Shown here: positions 1-8,418 of the stretch, piece after piece
How the letters are laid out: every line of letters begins with the position of its first letter
Position numbering within the stretch: position 1 is the first letter of the stretch
Source: Winogradskyella sp. PC-19
GTDB lineage: Bacteria; Bacteroidota; Bacteroidia; Flavobacteriales; Flavobacteriaceae
Direction of reading: 5' to 3'
DNA length: 64,000 bases
NCBI RefSeq assembly: GCF_002163855.1
Contig: NZ_CP019332.1
Coordinates: forward strand, 1,839,145-1,903,144
Made by a program: the position numbers and the translations under genes
Notes under the pieces: generated by a model
The model's input: only the letters and a program-made list of their open reading frames with translations
The model's database searches: none
What the model was told of the DNA's origin: nothing

Positions 1-1998
1 TATCGTATAAAATTGAGAAGTAATAAAACCGTTATTTCTTGGTTGTATTGTTAAACCTCCTGATGTTGAATAATAAACACCTCCATCATTTCCTATAATT
101 GCCGTAAAAGGGTCGTTCGGCGCAAAAACTATAGCATGTTGGTCAGCATGAACTAATGGTACATTTAATCCTGAAAGATTATTGTTATTGGACCATTTTG
201 ATATTTGAGCCCATGAAGATGGACTTCCTAATTGACCACCATTACCAGATTGAAATAAATCTATACCGCCAGCGTATAGTACTTGGTCATCGGTAGGGCT
301 TACCTCTAATACTAAATCATAAAATGCTTGACCCCTTGTAAAATCATTAGCAGGAATACCATTATCAGCGTCATTTGGTAATTCTAAATCGAAAATATCA
401 GACGCAAAACCATCTGTAGTTCCTTGCATGGCTACGCCACCTGGTACCTCGGCAAGAACATAAATTGTTCCTGCATTTTGAGAAGAAACTGCAATCTGAG
501 TTCTATCAGCAGCTGGTACTGTATGTGCCAATTGAAAATTTTCTCCATCATCTGAAGAAAAAATTGCGCCACCACCACCTCCAAATATTGAGCTGTCTAT
601 TGTAGACATCCAAATTTTACCATCAGCACCAATCTCAAGATCATTAGGCTCAAGATCATTTCCATTTGCTGCTTGAGGTACGTTGGTTTGAGCCCAAGTT
701 GTACCTTCATCAACAGATTTAAATACACCTAATTCTGTACCTCCTAAAAATGTTGTAACGTTAGATGAGCCATAAAAAGCATCTCCAGCAGCAACATATA
801 CTTCTGATACACCATTATTGTCTTTAATTTTAATATCATTTATATGTTGGATTCCAGGCACTAAAGTTCCTGTAAATGTTCCTGTAGCTGGATTAATTGA
901 ACCGTCTACAGTAGTTGATTGCATAGCTGCTATTATTAAATCTCCATCTTCTTTAGAAATCATTACTGCAGGGATAGTTATTGTTGGGTCATTACCTGCC
1001 ATATTTATTGGCGCTCCTCCAACATTATTTAGAACAATTGCACCAATTGCACCTGCATCTTGAGCATTTTTTACTTTGTCTATAAATGGACAGTTTCCTC
1101 TTCTTATTAAAGCTATTTTTCCTGTAGCATCAACTCCAAAGCTATTACAACCTTCAGAAGGTATCGTTGAAGTTCCATCATTTGCTAATATAAATTCCCC
1201 AGCAACGACTGAATTTGTTTGTGTGCCAAAGTTTGTTGATTCTATTGAATTATAGTCTCCTGCTACACTAACAGGAGATGTTACAGTAATATTTGATGCG
1301 GAACCAAATACGGTTGGCCCTGAAACACCTCCTAAAACTCGAGCCCATGTTGTACCCCCATCACTGGACTTCCAAACACCATCTCCACTAACATCGCCAT
1401 TAGTATATGACTCGCCTGTACCTATATAAAAAATTTGAGGATTATTTGGGTCTGCAGTAATTACAGATACATTAAGGTTATCTGGTAAATCTACACGTTG
1501 CCAAACAGTACTTGCGTTAGTTATATCTGTATTCTTCCATAAGCCTCCACTAACACCACCAGCAAAAACGGTTTTGTTAGAGGTGTCGTTAGGGTCAAAC
1601 ATTAAACCTCTAGTTCTACCACCCACATTATTTGGTCCACGAGATTCCCAGTCATCTTCAATTCCATCTCCTGGAACACGCTGAGCAAATCTAGATTGTA
1701 TTTGCTCTCTAATATCTTCAAGATTTTCAGGTGTTGGTCGTCCTAAAACTGGATTCATGGTTAACTCATATTCTTCTTCGTAGTATCTGTCCGGAGGAAT
1801 ACCCATAGCTTTACGTTCTTTCTTAGTCAACTTTAAAGTCTCTCTAAAAGGGCTTTTTGCTAGATTTTCTTTGTGGAGTTTTACAATTACGTCGTTAGGC
1901 TTTACATCAGAATTTTCGTTCTGATTTTTTAAAAATAATGTAAATAGCATTGTTAGTCCAAGAAGAATACTTGAACCAATTAACAGTTTCTTTTTCAT
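1..1998 (-). CDS. Secreted BNR/sortilin-like beta-propeller protein with inserted PA domain (C-terminus off window)
   Basis: Read by translating the minus strand: the frame is open for 666 codons from an ATG at 1998 and runs off the left edge, so the C-terminus is missing. The N-terminus (MKKKLLIGSSILLGL) is a signal peptide or membrane anchor. A segment around residue 135 (WESRGPNNVGGRTRG) is typical of flavobacterial secreted propellers. BNR/Asp-box-like strands follow: VWKSSDGGTTW near residue 210, VFKSVDEGTTW near 420 and IFSSDDGENF near 475. Between the first two lies a PA domain (about residues 275-355: GKIALIRRGNCPF, then IGAIVLNN and IPAVMISKEDG). The role is unknown; such proteins are usually exported and often carry a T9SS sorting domain at the C-terminus, which cannot be seen here. 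No catalytic motif was recognised. Confidence 0.8.
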   Translation of the reverse strand, partial: MKKKLLIGSSILLGLTMLFTLFLKNQNENSDVKPNDVIVKLHKENLAKSPFRETLKLTKKERKAMGIPPDRYYEEEYELTMNPVLGRPTPENLEDIREQIQSRFAQRVPGDGIEDDWESRGPNNVGGRTRGLMFDPNDTSNKTVFAGGVSGGLWKNTDITNASTVWQRVDLPDNLNVSVITADPNNPQIFYIGTGESYTNGDVSGDGVWKSSDGGTTWARVLGGVSGPTVFGSASNITVTSPVSVAGDYNSIESTNFGTQTNSVVAGEFILANDGTSTIPSEGCNSFGVDATGKIALIRRGNCPFIDKVKNAQDAGAIGAIVLNNVGGAPINMAGNDPTITIPAVMISKEDGDLIIAAMQSTTVDGSINPATGTFTGTLVPGIQHINDIKIKDNNGVSEVYVAAGDAFYGSSNVTTFLGGTELGVFKSVDEGTTWAQTNVPQAANGNDLEPNDLEIGADGKIWMSTIDSSIFGGGGGAIFSSDDGENFQLAHTVPAADRTQIAVSSQNAGTIYVLAEVPGGVAMQGTTDGFASDIFDLELPNDADNGIPANDFTRGQAFYDLVLEVSPTDDQVLYAGGIDLFQSGNGGQLGSPSSWAQISKWSNNNNLSGLNVPLVHADQHAIVFAPNDPFTAIIGNDGGVYYSTSGGLTIQPRNNGFITSQFYTI

Positions 1999-2151
1999 TT
2001 TATTTTTTTTGGAAATCAAATATCATCAATTTAATTTAATATTGAAAATATGGTTGCGTTATTCTTAAATAGACGTAACCAAATATCATTGATTACAATG
2101 AAGTGATAATAATTTGATATACTTTCTGATTATAAAACAATAATCCACAAA

Positions 2152-2177
2152 AAAACCCCACTTAAAAGGTGAGGTTT
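2152..2177 (-). terminator. Rho-independent terminator after atpG
   Basis: On the minus strand a 10-bp stem (AAAACCTCAC paired with GTGGGGTTTT, one G-U pair) with a short A/T-rich loop is followed by a T run. It lies about 55 bp beyond the atpG stop and would end the atp transcript. The T-rich flank on the other side might let it work weakly in the other direction too. Confidence 0.8.
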
Positions 2178-2232
2178 TATTTTAAAATTTTTTAAATACT
2201 TTAATAAATTAAGCAATACAAAATTATACTAT

Positions 2233-3093
2233 TTAATTATTTAAAGCTTCTGCGCCACCTACAATTTCTAAGATTTCGTTAGTAATTGCTGCTTGTCTTG
2301 CTTTGTTGTAAGTTAATTTTAACTGATCTCTTAGCTCTGTCGCATTATCAGTCGCCTTGTGCATAGCGGTCATACGAGCACCGTGCTCAGAAGCGAAAGA
2401 ATCTCTAATCCCCTTAAATAATTGTGTCTTTAATGATTTAGGAATCAATGTTTCTACAATTTCTTCTTTAGAAGGTTCAAAGATATAATCTAAGTTAGTA
2501 TTAGCTTCACCTTCAACAGCTACAATTGGTAAAAATTGTTCTGTCATTACAATTTGAGTTGCTGCATTTTTAAAACTGTTGTATACTAACTCTACTTTAT
2601 CAAATTCCCCTTCAACAAACTTATCCATTACCATTTCGGCAATTTCGGCAACATTATCAAAAGTTAAAGCATCAAATACTTCACTCTTGTTAGCAATAAC
2701 TTTATCAAGCTTTTCGAAAGCGTCATTTGCTTTCTTTCCTATTGCTAAAACTGAAACGTTTTTATTTGAATATACATCATTAATCAAAACATTCGTTTGC
2801 TTGATAATGTTAGAGTTAAAAGCACCGCATAAACCTCTATTTGAAGTAATAGCAATAACCAAAACGTTTTTAACCTCTCTTTGAACAGAATACTTACTTC
2901 CAGAGTCGGCATCTAATGTTGCGCTTAAGCTCTGTAATAATTCTGTCAACTTATTAGAGTATGGACGCATTGCAGTAATAGCGTCTTGTGCCTTTTTTAA
3001 CTTTGCAGCAGATACCATTTTCATGGCGCTTGTAATCTGCATTGTCGAGGACACTGACGATATTCTGTTACGTATTTCTTTTAAGTTTGCCAT
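2233..3093 (-). CDS. atpG: F1F0 ATP synthase subunit gamma
   Basis: Gamma is the central rotor shaft of the F1 head and couples c-ring rotation to catalysis in the alpha/beta ring. The 286-residue length is normal. The N-terminal coiled-coil helix (NLKEIRNRISSV, then MKMVSAAKLKKAQ) and the C-terminal helix (about residues 235-286: RMTAMHKATDNA, NKARQAAITNEI) are the two family hallmarks. It is the last gene of the atp cluster, 55 bp after atpA, with a terminator downstream. No atpD or atpC follows; in Bacteroidota these two usually sit together elsewhere in the chromosome. Confidence 0.98.
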   Translation of the reverse strand: MANLKEIRNRISSVSSTMQITSAMKMVSAAKLKKAQDAITAMRPYSNKLTELLQSLSATLDADSGSKYSVQREVKNVLVIAITSNRGLCGAFNSNIIKQTNVLINDVYSNKNVSVLAIGKKANDAFEKLDKVIANKSEVFDALTFDNVAEIAEMVMDKFVEGEFDKVELVYNSFKNAATQIVMTEQFLPIVAVEGEANTNLDYIFEPSKEEIVETLIPKSLKTQLFKGIRDSFASEHGARMTAMHKATDNATELRDQLKLTYNKARQAAITNEILEIVGGAEALNN

Positions 3094-3109
3094 TCTTTAA
3101 GTTATAAAG

Positions 3110-3131
3110 ACTCCTAGTCGAAACTAGGAGT
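3110..3131 (-). repeat. Perfect inverted repeat in the atpA-atpG spacer
   Basis: ACTCCTAG at 3110-3117 and CTAGGAGT at 3124-3131 form an 8-bp perfect stem with a 6-nt loop in the 55-bp spacer between atpA and atpG. No T run follows on the minus strand, so it is not a standard terminator. It may stabilise the mRNA or mark a processing site; this is inference. Confidence 0.6.
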
Positions 3132-3148
3132 GACATTAGTTTATTTAA

Positions 3149-4729
3149 TTAAGCTCTGTACTTTCCTGATAAGTCTTTAGCAACACTAGTTAAAGTATCG
3201 ATAACCTCATCAGTTAATTTACCAGCTTTAAGTGTGTCTAAAATACCTCTGTGCTTAGCGTTTAAGAACTCAATGTAATCAGTCTCAAATTCTTTTACTT
3301 TTTCTACAGGTACATCCTTTAATAGATTCTTAGAACCTGCATAGATAATCGCTACTTGGTCTTCAACAGTAAAAGGGTCATTCTGAGCTTGCTTTAAGAT
3401 TTCAACATTACGCTTACCTTTATTGATAACGTTTAATGTCGAAGCATCTAAATCAGAACCAAACTTAGCAAATGCTTCTAATTCGCGGAACTGAGCTTGA
3501 TCTAATTTTAATGTACCAGATACTTTTTTCATTGATTTAATCTGTGCGTTACCACCAACACGAGATACAGAAATACCTACGTTAATTGCTGGACGAACGC
3601 CAGAGTTAAATAAATCTCCATCTAAGAAAATCTGACCATCAGTAATCGAAATTACGTTTGTTGGAATATATGCAGATACATCTCCAGCCTGAGTTTCAAT
3701 AATTGGAAGTGCAGTTAAAGAACCACCACCTTTTACCATTGGCTTTAATGAATCTGGTAAATCGTTCATTTCTTTTGCAATAGCATCATCGTTAATGATT
3801 TTTGCTGAACGTTCTAATAATCTTGAGTGTAAATAAAATACATCACCAGGATACGCCTCACGTCCTGGAGGACGACGTAATAATAAAGATACCTCACGGT
3901 AAGCTACCGCTTGTTTAGATAAATCATCGTAGATAATTAATGCTGGGCGACCAGTATCTCTAAAATACTCTCCAATAGAAGCTCCTGTCATTGGTGCATA
4001 AACCTGCATTGCTGCTGGGTCAGATGCATTAGCGGCTACTATAGTTGTGTAAGCTAATGCTCCTTTTTCTTCTAATGTTTTTGCAATGTTTGCTACTGTT
4101 GATGCCTTTTGCCCAACTGCTACATAAATACAATATACAGGTTCGCCTGCATCGTAAAATTCTTTTTGATTTAAGATGGTATCGATACAAACCGTTGTTT
4201 TACCTGTTTGACGGTCACCAATTACCAACTCACGTTGTCCTCTACCAACTGGAATCATAGCATCAATTGCTTTAATCCCTGTTTGTAACGGCTCAGTTAC
4301 TGGCTCTCTGTAAATAACACCTGGTGCTTTACGCTCAACCGGCATCTCATAAGTTTCGCCAGCAATAGGTCCTTTACCATCGATTGGGTTACCTAATGTA
4401 TCTACTACACGACCAACAATACCTTCACCTACTTTTACAGATGCGATACGCTCAGTACGTTTTACTGTAGAACCCTCTTTAACTCCCATAGAAGTACCTA
4501 ATAATACGATACCTACGTTGTCTTCTTCAAGATTAAGTACAATTCCTTCTGCACCACCTTCGAATTCTACTAATTCACCATATTGTGCGTTAGCTAATCC
4601 GTAAGCACGTACAATACCATCACCTACAGTTAATACTGTTCCTACTTCATCTAATGAAGCACCTGCTTCAAAACCTGAAAGTTGTTGTTTTAAGATTGCT
4701 GATATTTCAGCTGGTTTTACTTCTGCCAT
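3149..4729 (-). CDS. atpA: F1F0 ATP synthase subunit alpha
   Basis: Alpha is the non-catalytic nucleotide-binding subunit of the F1 hexamer. The protein has 526 residues. The P-loop GDRQTGKT is at residues 171-178, a Walker B-type segment (ALIIYDD) lies near 265, and the family signature around [14 protein letters not shown], containing the arginine that reaches into the beta catalytic site, lies near 375. The start ATG follows a short heptamer repeat array that fills the spacer after atpH. It belongs to the atpB-E-F-H-A-G transcript. Confidence 0.99.
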   Translation of the reverse strand: MAEVKPAEISAILKQQLSGFEAGASLDEVGTVLTVGDGIVRAYGLANAQYGELVEFEGGAEGIVLNLEEDNVGIVLLGTSMGVKEGSTVKRTERIASVKVGEGIVGRVVDTLGNPIDGKGPIAGETYEMPVERKAPGVIYREPVTEPLQTGIKAIDAMIPVGRGQRELVIGDRQTGKTTVCIDTILNQKEFYDAGEPVYCIYVAVGQKASTVANIAKTLEEKGALAYTTIVAANASDPAAMQVYAPMTGASIGEYFRDTGRPALIIYDDLSKQAVAYREVSLLLRRPPGREAYPGDVFYLHSRLLERSAKIINDDAIAKEMNDLPDSLKPMVKGGGSLTALPIIETQAGDVSAYIPTNVISITDGQIFLDGDLFNSGVRPAINVGISVSRVGGNAQIKSMKKVSGTLKLDQAQFRELEAFAKFGSDLDASTLNVINKGKRNVEILKQAQNDPFTVEDQVAIIYAGSKNLLKDVPVEKVKEFETDYIEFLNAKHRGILDTLKAGKLTDEVIDTLTSVAKDLSGKYRA

Positions 4730-4735
4730 CTTTAT

Positions 4736-4770
4736 TTAGATATTAGACGTTAGATGTTAGACATTAGATG
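4736..4770 (-). repeat. Five-copy 7-bp tandem repeat upstream of atpA
   Basis: The plus strand carries five contiguous heptamers: TTAGATA, TTAGACG, TTAGATG, TTAGACA and TTAGATG (consensus TTAGAYR). They fill most of the 57-bp atpH-atpA spacer and end 6 bp before the atpA start codon, so they form the untranslated leader of atpA in the transcript. The function is unknown. Confidence 0.85.
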
Positions 4771-4786
4771 CTAACCCTGACGCTTT

Positions 4787-5323
4787 TTAATTTAATGTAA
4801 ATTCTCTTTTTAATTTGTTGAGTTTATTTGCAATACTAGCATTGTACTGAATATCGCCAACTCTTAAAATGAAACCACCTAAAATGCTTTCATCTATAAT
4901 ATTTTCAACTTCTGCTTCTTTTCCTGTAAGCTCTTTAATTTTTTCTAAAACCTTAGTTTTAAGGTCTGCTGTTAAAGCTACAGCTGTTGTAACAGTTGCT
5001 ATTTGACTCCCTCTTAATTGGTCATATAATTGAACGTAACTTGAAGCTACATTACCTAACAATGCCAATCTCTTATTAGAAATCAAAGTATCTATAAGGT
5101 TAGTTGTATTAGTATTTACGTTTGTAAAAACTGAAGACAACACCGCTTTTTTGTCTGATGACCTCACAACAGGACTTTGAAGCATCTGATTTAAATCAGT
5201 GCTTTGAGCAATAGCGTCAGCGATAGTTTTCATATCGTCATTAACTGCTTGTTCTGCTTTTTGATCTTGTGCTAAGCTTAAAACGGCTTTAGCATATCTT
5301 ATGGCTGCTCTTGATCCTGACAT
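4787..5323 (-). CDS. atpH: F1F0 ATP synthase subunit delta
   Basis: Delta links the peripheral stalk (subunit b) to the top of the F1 alpha/beta ring. The protein has 178 residues, the usual size. The N-terminal helical domain starts with AAIRYAKAVLSLA, and the C-terminal conserved block (about residues 145-170: DESILGGFILRVGD, then ASIANKLNKL) is the OSCP/delta signature. It lies 5 bp after atpF, indicating co-translation, and 57 bp before atpA. Confidence 0.97.
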   Translation of the reverse strand: MSGSRAAIRYAKAVLSLAQDQKAEQAVNDDMKTIADAIAQSTDLNQMLQSPVVRSSDKKAVLSSVFTNVNTNTTNLIDTLISNKRLALLGNVASSYVQLYDQLRGSQIATVTTAVALTADLKTKVLEKIKELTGKEAEVENIIDESILGGFILRVGDIQYNASIANKLNKLKREFTLN

Positions 5324-5328
5324 TTATC

Positions 5329-5829
5329 TTAGTTTAAAGTTGCTTCACCTAACATCTCTTCAACCAATTTAACTTGGTTGTCTTTGTTAGATAATTCTTT
5401 ACGCACTACTTTTTCTGCAATATCAATAGATAATCCTGCAACATGGCTTTTTAATTCTGCCATAGCTGCTTTCTTTTCACTATCGATTGCTACTTGTGCT
5501 TGCTCAATCATTTTACTTGCTTGTGACTGTGCTTCTTCTTCTGCATCTGCAATCATCTTTGCTTTAAGCTCACGAGCTTCTTTAAGCATTGTTTCTCTTT
5601 CTAAACGTGCTTCTTGTAATAACTTTTGGTTATCTGCTTGAAGATTTTCCATCTCTTTTTTAGCATTCTCAGCTGCGTCTAAAGCACCTTGAATACCTTC
5701 TTCTCTTTCATTAAGAGAATTCATGATGGGCTTCCATGCAAATTTTACCATTAAGGCAATTAAGATTAATAATAGTACTGTTTGTACTGCAAATAATCCA
5801 GGTGAAAAATCGTTTAATAAACTTTCCAT
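5329..5829 (-). CDS. atpF: F1F0 ATP synthase subunit b
   Basis: Subunit b is the peripheral stalk. Residues about 10-32 (LFAVQTVLLLILIALMVKF) form the single membrane helix. The rest is a long charged helix rich in A, E, K and Q that would dimerise as a coiled coil reaching F1. The length of 166 residues is normal. It lies between the hairpin that follows atpE and the closely spaced atpH. Only one b-type gene is present, so a b homodimer is expected. Confidence 0.97.
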   Translation of the reverse strand: MESLLNDFSPGLFAVQTVLLLILIALMVKFAWKPIMNSLNEREEGIQGALDAAENAKKEMENLQADNQKLLQEARLERETMLKEARELKAKMIADAEEEAQSQASKMIEQAQVAIDSEKKAAMAELKSHVAGLSIDIAEKVVRKELSNKDNQVKLVEEMLGEATLN

Positions 5830-5851
5830 AATGTTGTTCTAATTTTAATTT

Positions 5852-5888
5852 AAACACAATCTGCAACCAACCGTTACAGATTGTGTTT
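5852..5888 (-). repeat. Strong stem-loop between atpE and atpF
   Basis: AAACACAATCTG (5852-5863) and CAGATTGTGTTT (5877-5888) form a perfect 12-bp stem with a 13-nt loop. It starts 14 bp after the atpE stop on the minus strand. The following sequence is A/T-rich but has no pure U tract, so full termination is doubtful. A hairpin at this place could protect the 3' end of atpB-atpE mRNA or cause partial termination, raising c-subunit output over downstream subunits. That is inference. Confidence 0.75.
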
Positions 5889-5902
5889 TACTTAATTCTT
5901 AC

Positions 5903-6115
<213 letters not shown>

Positions 6116-6135
6116 TTAAATTAAAAAACTCTTAT

Positions 6136-7323
6136 TTAAATGAAATCTGCTCTGACGTCTTCTGCGTCAGGGATTTCTTCTCCATGAGCATGGTCGTGCT
6201 CATGGTCATGTTCTGCTACCGCCATACCAATAAACAAGGCAGATAGCATTGTAAAAATATATGCCTGTAAAAAGGCTACTAATAACTCAATAACCAGTAT
6301 TAACATTGATAGTACAAAAGACAATCCTGTAGCTCCAACAGTACCCAATGAATCTTTCATAACAAACATTATAGCAATCAAAGCCATAACAACCGAGTGA
6401 CCTGCGGTTATGTTAGCAAATAAACGCACTAACAATGAAAACGGCTTAATTATGAAAGCGCCTGCCAACTCTATAATTGCTAGTATAGGACGAATCCACC
6501 ATGGAGCTTCTTGCATCCACAACATGTGAACCCAATAATCTTTTGTACCGCTGAATGTGTATACAATCAATGTAAATATTGCTAAACACGCTGTTACGGC
6601 TAATTGTCCTGTAACATTGAATCCAAAAGGTGTCAGACCTAATAAGTTCAATATCCAAATAAAGAAAAACACAGTCATTAAATAACCTGTAAACCTTCTA
6701 TAGTGTTTTTCACCTACGTTCGGCTTTGCGATTTCGTCTCTAACATATAATACTAACGGCTCTAAAACACGTCCAAAACCTGTTGGTATCTGCTTCTTTT
6801 TATACTGTCTTGCCAAACGAGAAAACCAAAATAACATCAATAAGCCTACAAGTAAAATACCTATAACACTCTTTGTAATTGAGAAGTCTAATAACTTGTG
6901 ACCATTTGTTGCATGATGGTCTGCATCAAAACTAACTGATGTAGCTCCAGCCTCTAATTCATATATTTTTGAATGAATTTTAGCAAATTTCTGTCCGTTT
7001 TTTTCCACAATAACAGTTCCATCGTCATTGTGATGAAATTCTGATGACATGAATGTTACTAAACCTTCTGATGTCCATAAAATAACAGGTAACGGAAAGC
7101 CAACATGTTTTCGTTCTCCAGCATCGTTTGTGTAAGAGAATAATGAAAAATCATGAGAATCTGCCAGGTGATGCTTGATATATGCATCTACCTTTTCTTT
7201 TGTATCTATTTGACCGCCATCAGAATTAGCTTCTTTATTGGTGTCTGAAGCAAAAATTGATGTTGGTAAAACTACAAATAATGCTAATGCTAAAAATTTA
7301 AAACTTTGTTGAAATATCTTCAT
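6136..7323 (-). CDS. atpB: F1F0 ATP synthase subunit a, with signal peptide and periplasmic extension
   Basis: Subunit a forms the proton half-channels next to the c-ring. At 395 residues it is much longer than the E. coli protein because of an N-terminal signal peptide (KFLALALFVVLP, ending near ASD at residue 26) and about 115 residues of predicted periplasmic sequence before the first core membrane helix. The essential arginine lies in LLVRLFANITAGH near residue 300. The C-terminus is rich in His and acidic residues (AEHDHEHDHAHGEE). The extension is common in Bacteroidota. An own -7 element lies upstream, so atpB may start a separate transcript. Confidence 0.97.
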   Translation of the reverse strand: MKIFQQSFKFLALALFVVLPTSIFASDTNKEANSDGGQIDTKEKVDAYIKHHLADSHDFSLFSYTNDAGERKHVGFPLPVILWTSEGLVTFMSSEFHHNDDGTVIVEKNGQKFAKIHSKIYELEAGATSVSFDADHHATNGHKLLDFSITKSVIGILLVGLLMLFWFSRLARQYKKKQIPTGFGRVLEPLVLYVRDEIAKPNVGEKHYRRFTGYLMTVFFFIWILNLLGLTPFGFNVTGQLAVTACLAIFTLIVYTFSGTKDYWVHMLWMQEAPWWIRPILAIIELAGAFIIKPFSLLVRLFANITAGHSVVMALIAIMFVMKDSLGTVGATGLSFVLSMLILVIELLVAFLQAYIFTMLSALFIGMAVAEHDHEHDHAHGEEIPDAEDVRADFI

Positions 7324-7362
7324 TGTTAAAAAATCAAAAAAACCATGCTTTCAAATTCCGTG

Positions 7363-7370
7363 CAAAAGTA
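7363..7370 (-). promoter_or_regulatory. Candidate -7 element for atpB
   Basis: The minus strand reads TACTTTTG, a full match to the bacteroidete -7 consensus TAnnTTTG, 40 bp before the atpB ATG. No TTG was found 19-21 bp upstream, so the -33 box is weak or absent. A weak terminator-like hairpin lies just upstream, which suits a separate start for the core atp genes. Confidence 0.5.
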
Positions 7371-7390
7371 CGGATTATTATTAAAATAAA

Positions 7391-7408
7391 AATGCCTTTT
7401 TAAGCATT
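7391..7408 (-). terminator. Weak terminator-like hairpin before atpB
   Basis: On the minus strand AATGC and GCATT flank an A-rich loop and are followed by a T-rich stretch. The stem is only 5 bp and overlaps the stop end of the preceding small membrane-protein gene. It may partly separate the porW-side genes from atpB onward. Confidence is low because the stem is short. Confidence 0.35.
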
Positions 7409-7808
7409 AAATTTCTGCATTGGTTTCTTTAAGAATTTTAATAACAAAATAGACTTCAGCTATTAAGAAAATAAACAGCGGAATTAATAAACTTAATCGT
7501 TCTGAAGTTGTTAATTTTTCTATAGAAAACACAGAATTTTTAAAAGATATAAAAAAGATAACTCCTTTAATAAATAACGTTGGTAAATAAATGTAACCTA
7601 GTTGTGATTTTAAAGTTTCTATACCAGAAAAAAATTGAAGATGAATACAAATTAAAGCAGATGACACTGCAAAAAACAAATCCGTATCATAAAAACTGAA
7701 ACGCAAGCCGATATCATTTTGTTTTAAAATCCAGTCATGGCCGTGCAATAGTAGGAAAAACAAAAGCGCAAAAACTGCGCTGTAAATTATAAGTTGTTTA
7801 ATCATCAT
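7407..7808 (-). CDS. Small four-helix membrane protein (DUF6168-like), between atpZ and atpB
   Basis: The protein has 133 residues with four predicted membrane helices (about 3-20, 43-61, 73-90 and 106-126) and a short charged C-terminus. I believe it belongs to the flavobacterial DUF6168 family, known mainly from this place beside atp genes. It overlaps the end of atpZ by 11 nt, indicating translational coupling. Its position matches atpI in other bacteria, so a helper role in F0 or c-ring assembly is possible, but no motif proves it. Two adjacent ATG codons make the exact start ambiguous by one residue. Confidence 0.75.
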   Translation of the reverse strand: MMIKQLIIYSAVFALLFFLLLHGHDWILKQNDIGLRFSFYDTDLFFAVSSALICIHLQFFSGIETLKSQLGYIYLPTLFIKGVIFFISFKNSVFSIEKLTTSERLSLLIPLFIFLIAEVYFVIKILKETNAEI

Positions 7809-8040
7809 CTTTAGATAATTTTATGACTTGCGAAATTACCAAATACATAGATGCAAATACTGAAAATAAAGTGACGATTTGCTCCCAATAATCTGTAGCG
7901 TAATTTTCGTCTAACCATTTGCCTAAATAATTACCAAGAAAAATAGTGCCGCCCATTTGAAACGCCACAGATGTAAATCGAAGATATTTACTAGGCGCTT
8001 TGCCCTTTTTCGGTTTTTGAGCTTGCTTGTTCTGCTCCAT
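7798..8040 (-). CDS. atpZ: AtpZ/AtpI-family protein
   Basis: The protein has 80 residues. After a basic N-terminus (about residues 1-20) there are two membrane helices; the first contains the family pattern FQMGGTIFLGNYLGKWLD, and the second ends in VISQVIKLSK. AtpZ/AtpI proteins assist F-ATPase assembly, especially of the c-ring, and some have been linked to Mg2+/Ca2+ transport. The start lies 50 nt inside the 3' end of the bactofilin gene in another frame. A later start is unlikely because the next Met is within the first helix. Confidence 0.88.
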   Translation of the reverse strand: MEQNKQAQKPKKGKAPSKYLRFTSVAFQMGGTIFLGNYLGKWLDENYATDYWEQIVTLFSVFASMYLVISQVIKLSKDDD

Positions 8041-8410
8041 TAGATAATGATTTTACTGCGCCCATCGTACAAGTTGCATTAAACGTTGCACCTGGTTCAA
8101 CTGCCAATTTATTCACTTGAACTTCACCATCGATTTGTGCAGAAGACTTTAATGATAATGTGCCTTTAAGTAATAATTTTCCAGAAAATTTACCCTCAAT
8201 ATCTACATTTACTGCTTGAAGTGTCCCTACTATACTTCCGGATTTACCGACAACAACTTTGCCTTCTGTTTTTACATTACCTTCTATAGCGCCATCAATT
8301 CTGAAAGGGCCTTTACTTTCAATATCTCCAACAATTTTAGTTCCTTGTGCAATTATATTTTGCTGACTACTTGTATCCATAGTTGATTTATTTTTTTTAT
8401 TTGAACGCAT
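7991..8410 (-). CDS. Bactofilin (polymer-forming cytoskeletal protein)
   Basis: Bactofilins assemble without nucleotide into filaments, often at the membrane, and place cell-wall or envelope machinery. The protein has 139 residues. A polar N-terminal tail (1-15) leads to the beta-helical core (about 16-115) with repeated G-hydrophobic-x-hydrophobic turns (GAIEGNVKTEGKVVVG, SGSIVGTLQAVNV, SSAQIDGEVQV), then a polar tail. It starts 8 nt after porW and overlaps atpZ by 50 nt, so these genes are probably co-transcribed. A role in positioning motility, secretion or ATP synthase complexes is only inference. Confidence 0.93.
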   Translation of the reverse strand: MRSNKKNKSTMDTSSQQNIIAQGTKIVGDIESKGPFRIDGAIEGNVKTEGKVVVGKSGSIVGTLQAVNVDIEGKFSGKLLLKGTLSLKSSAQIDGEVQVNKLAVEPGATFNATCTMGAVKSLSNGAEQASSKTEKGQSA

Positions 8411-8418
8411 GGGGGATT

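Noticed and set aside
2579-2884. Plus-strand open frame inside atpG
   Set aside because: Low-complexity Ser/Thr/Leu-rich antisense of a conserved gene; no independent support. The same holds for antisense frames in atpF, purD, pgk and the sugar genes.
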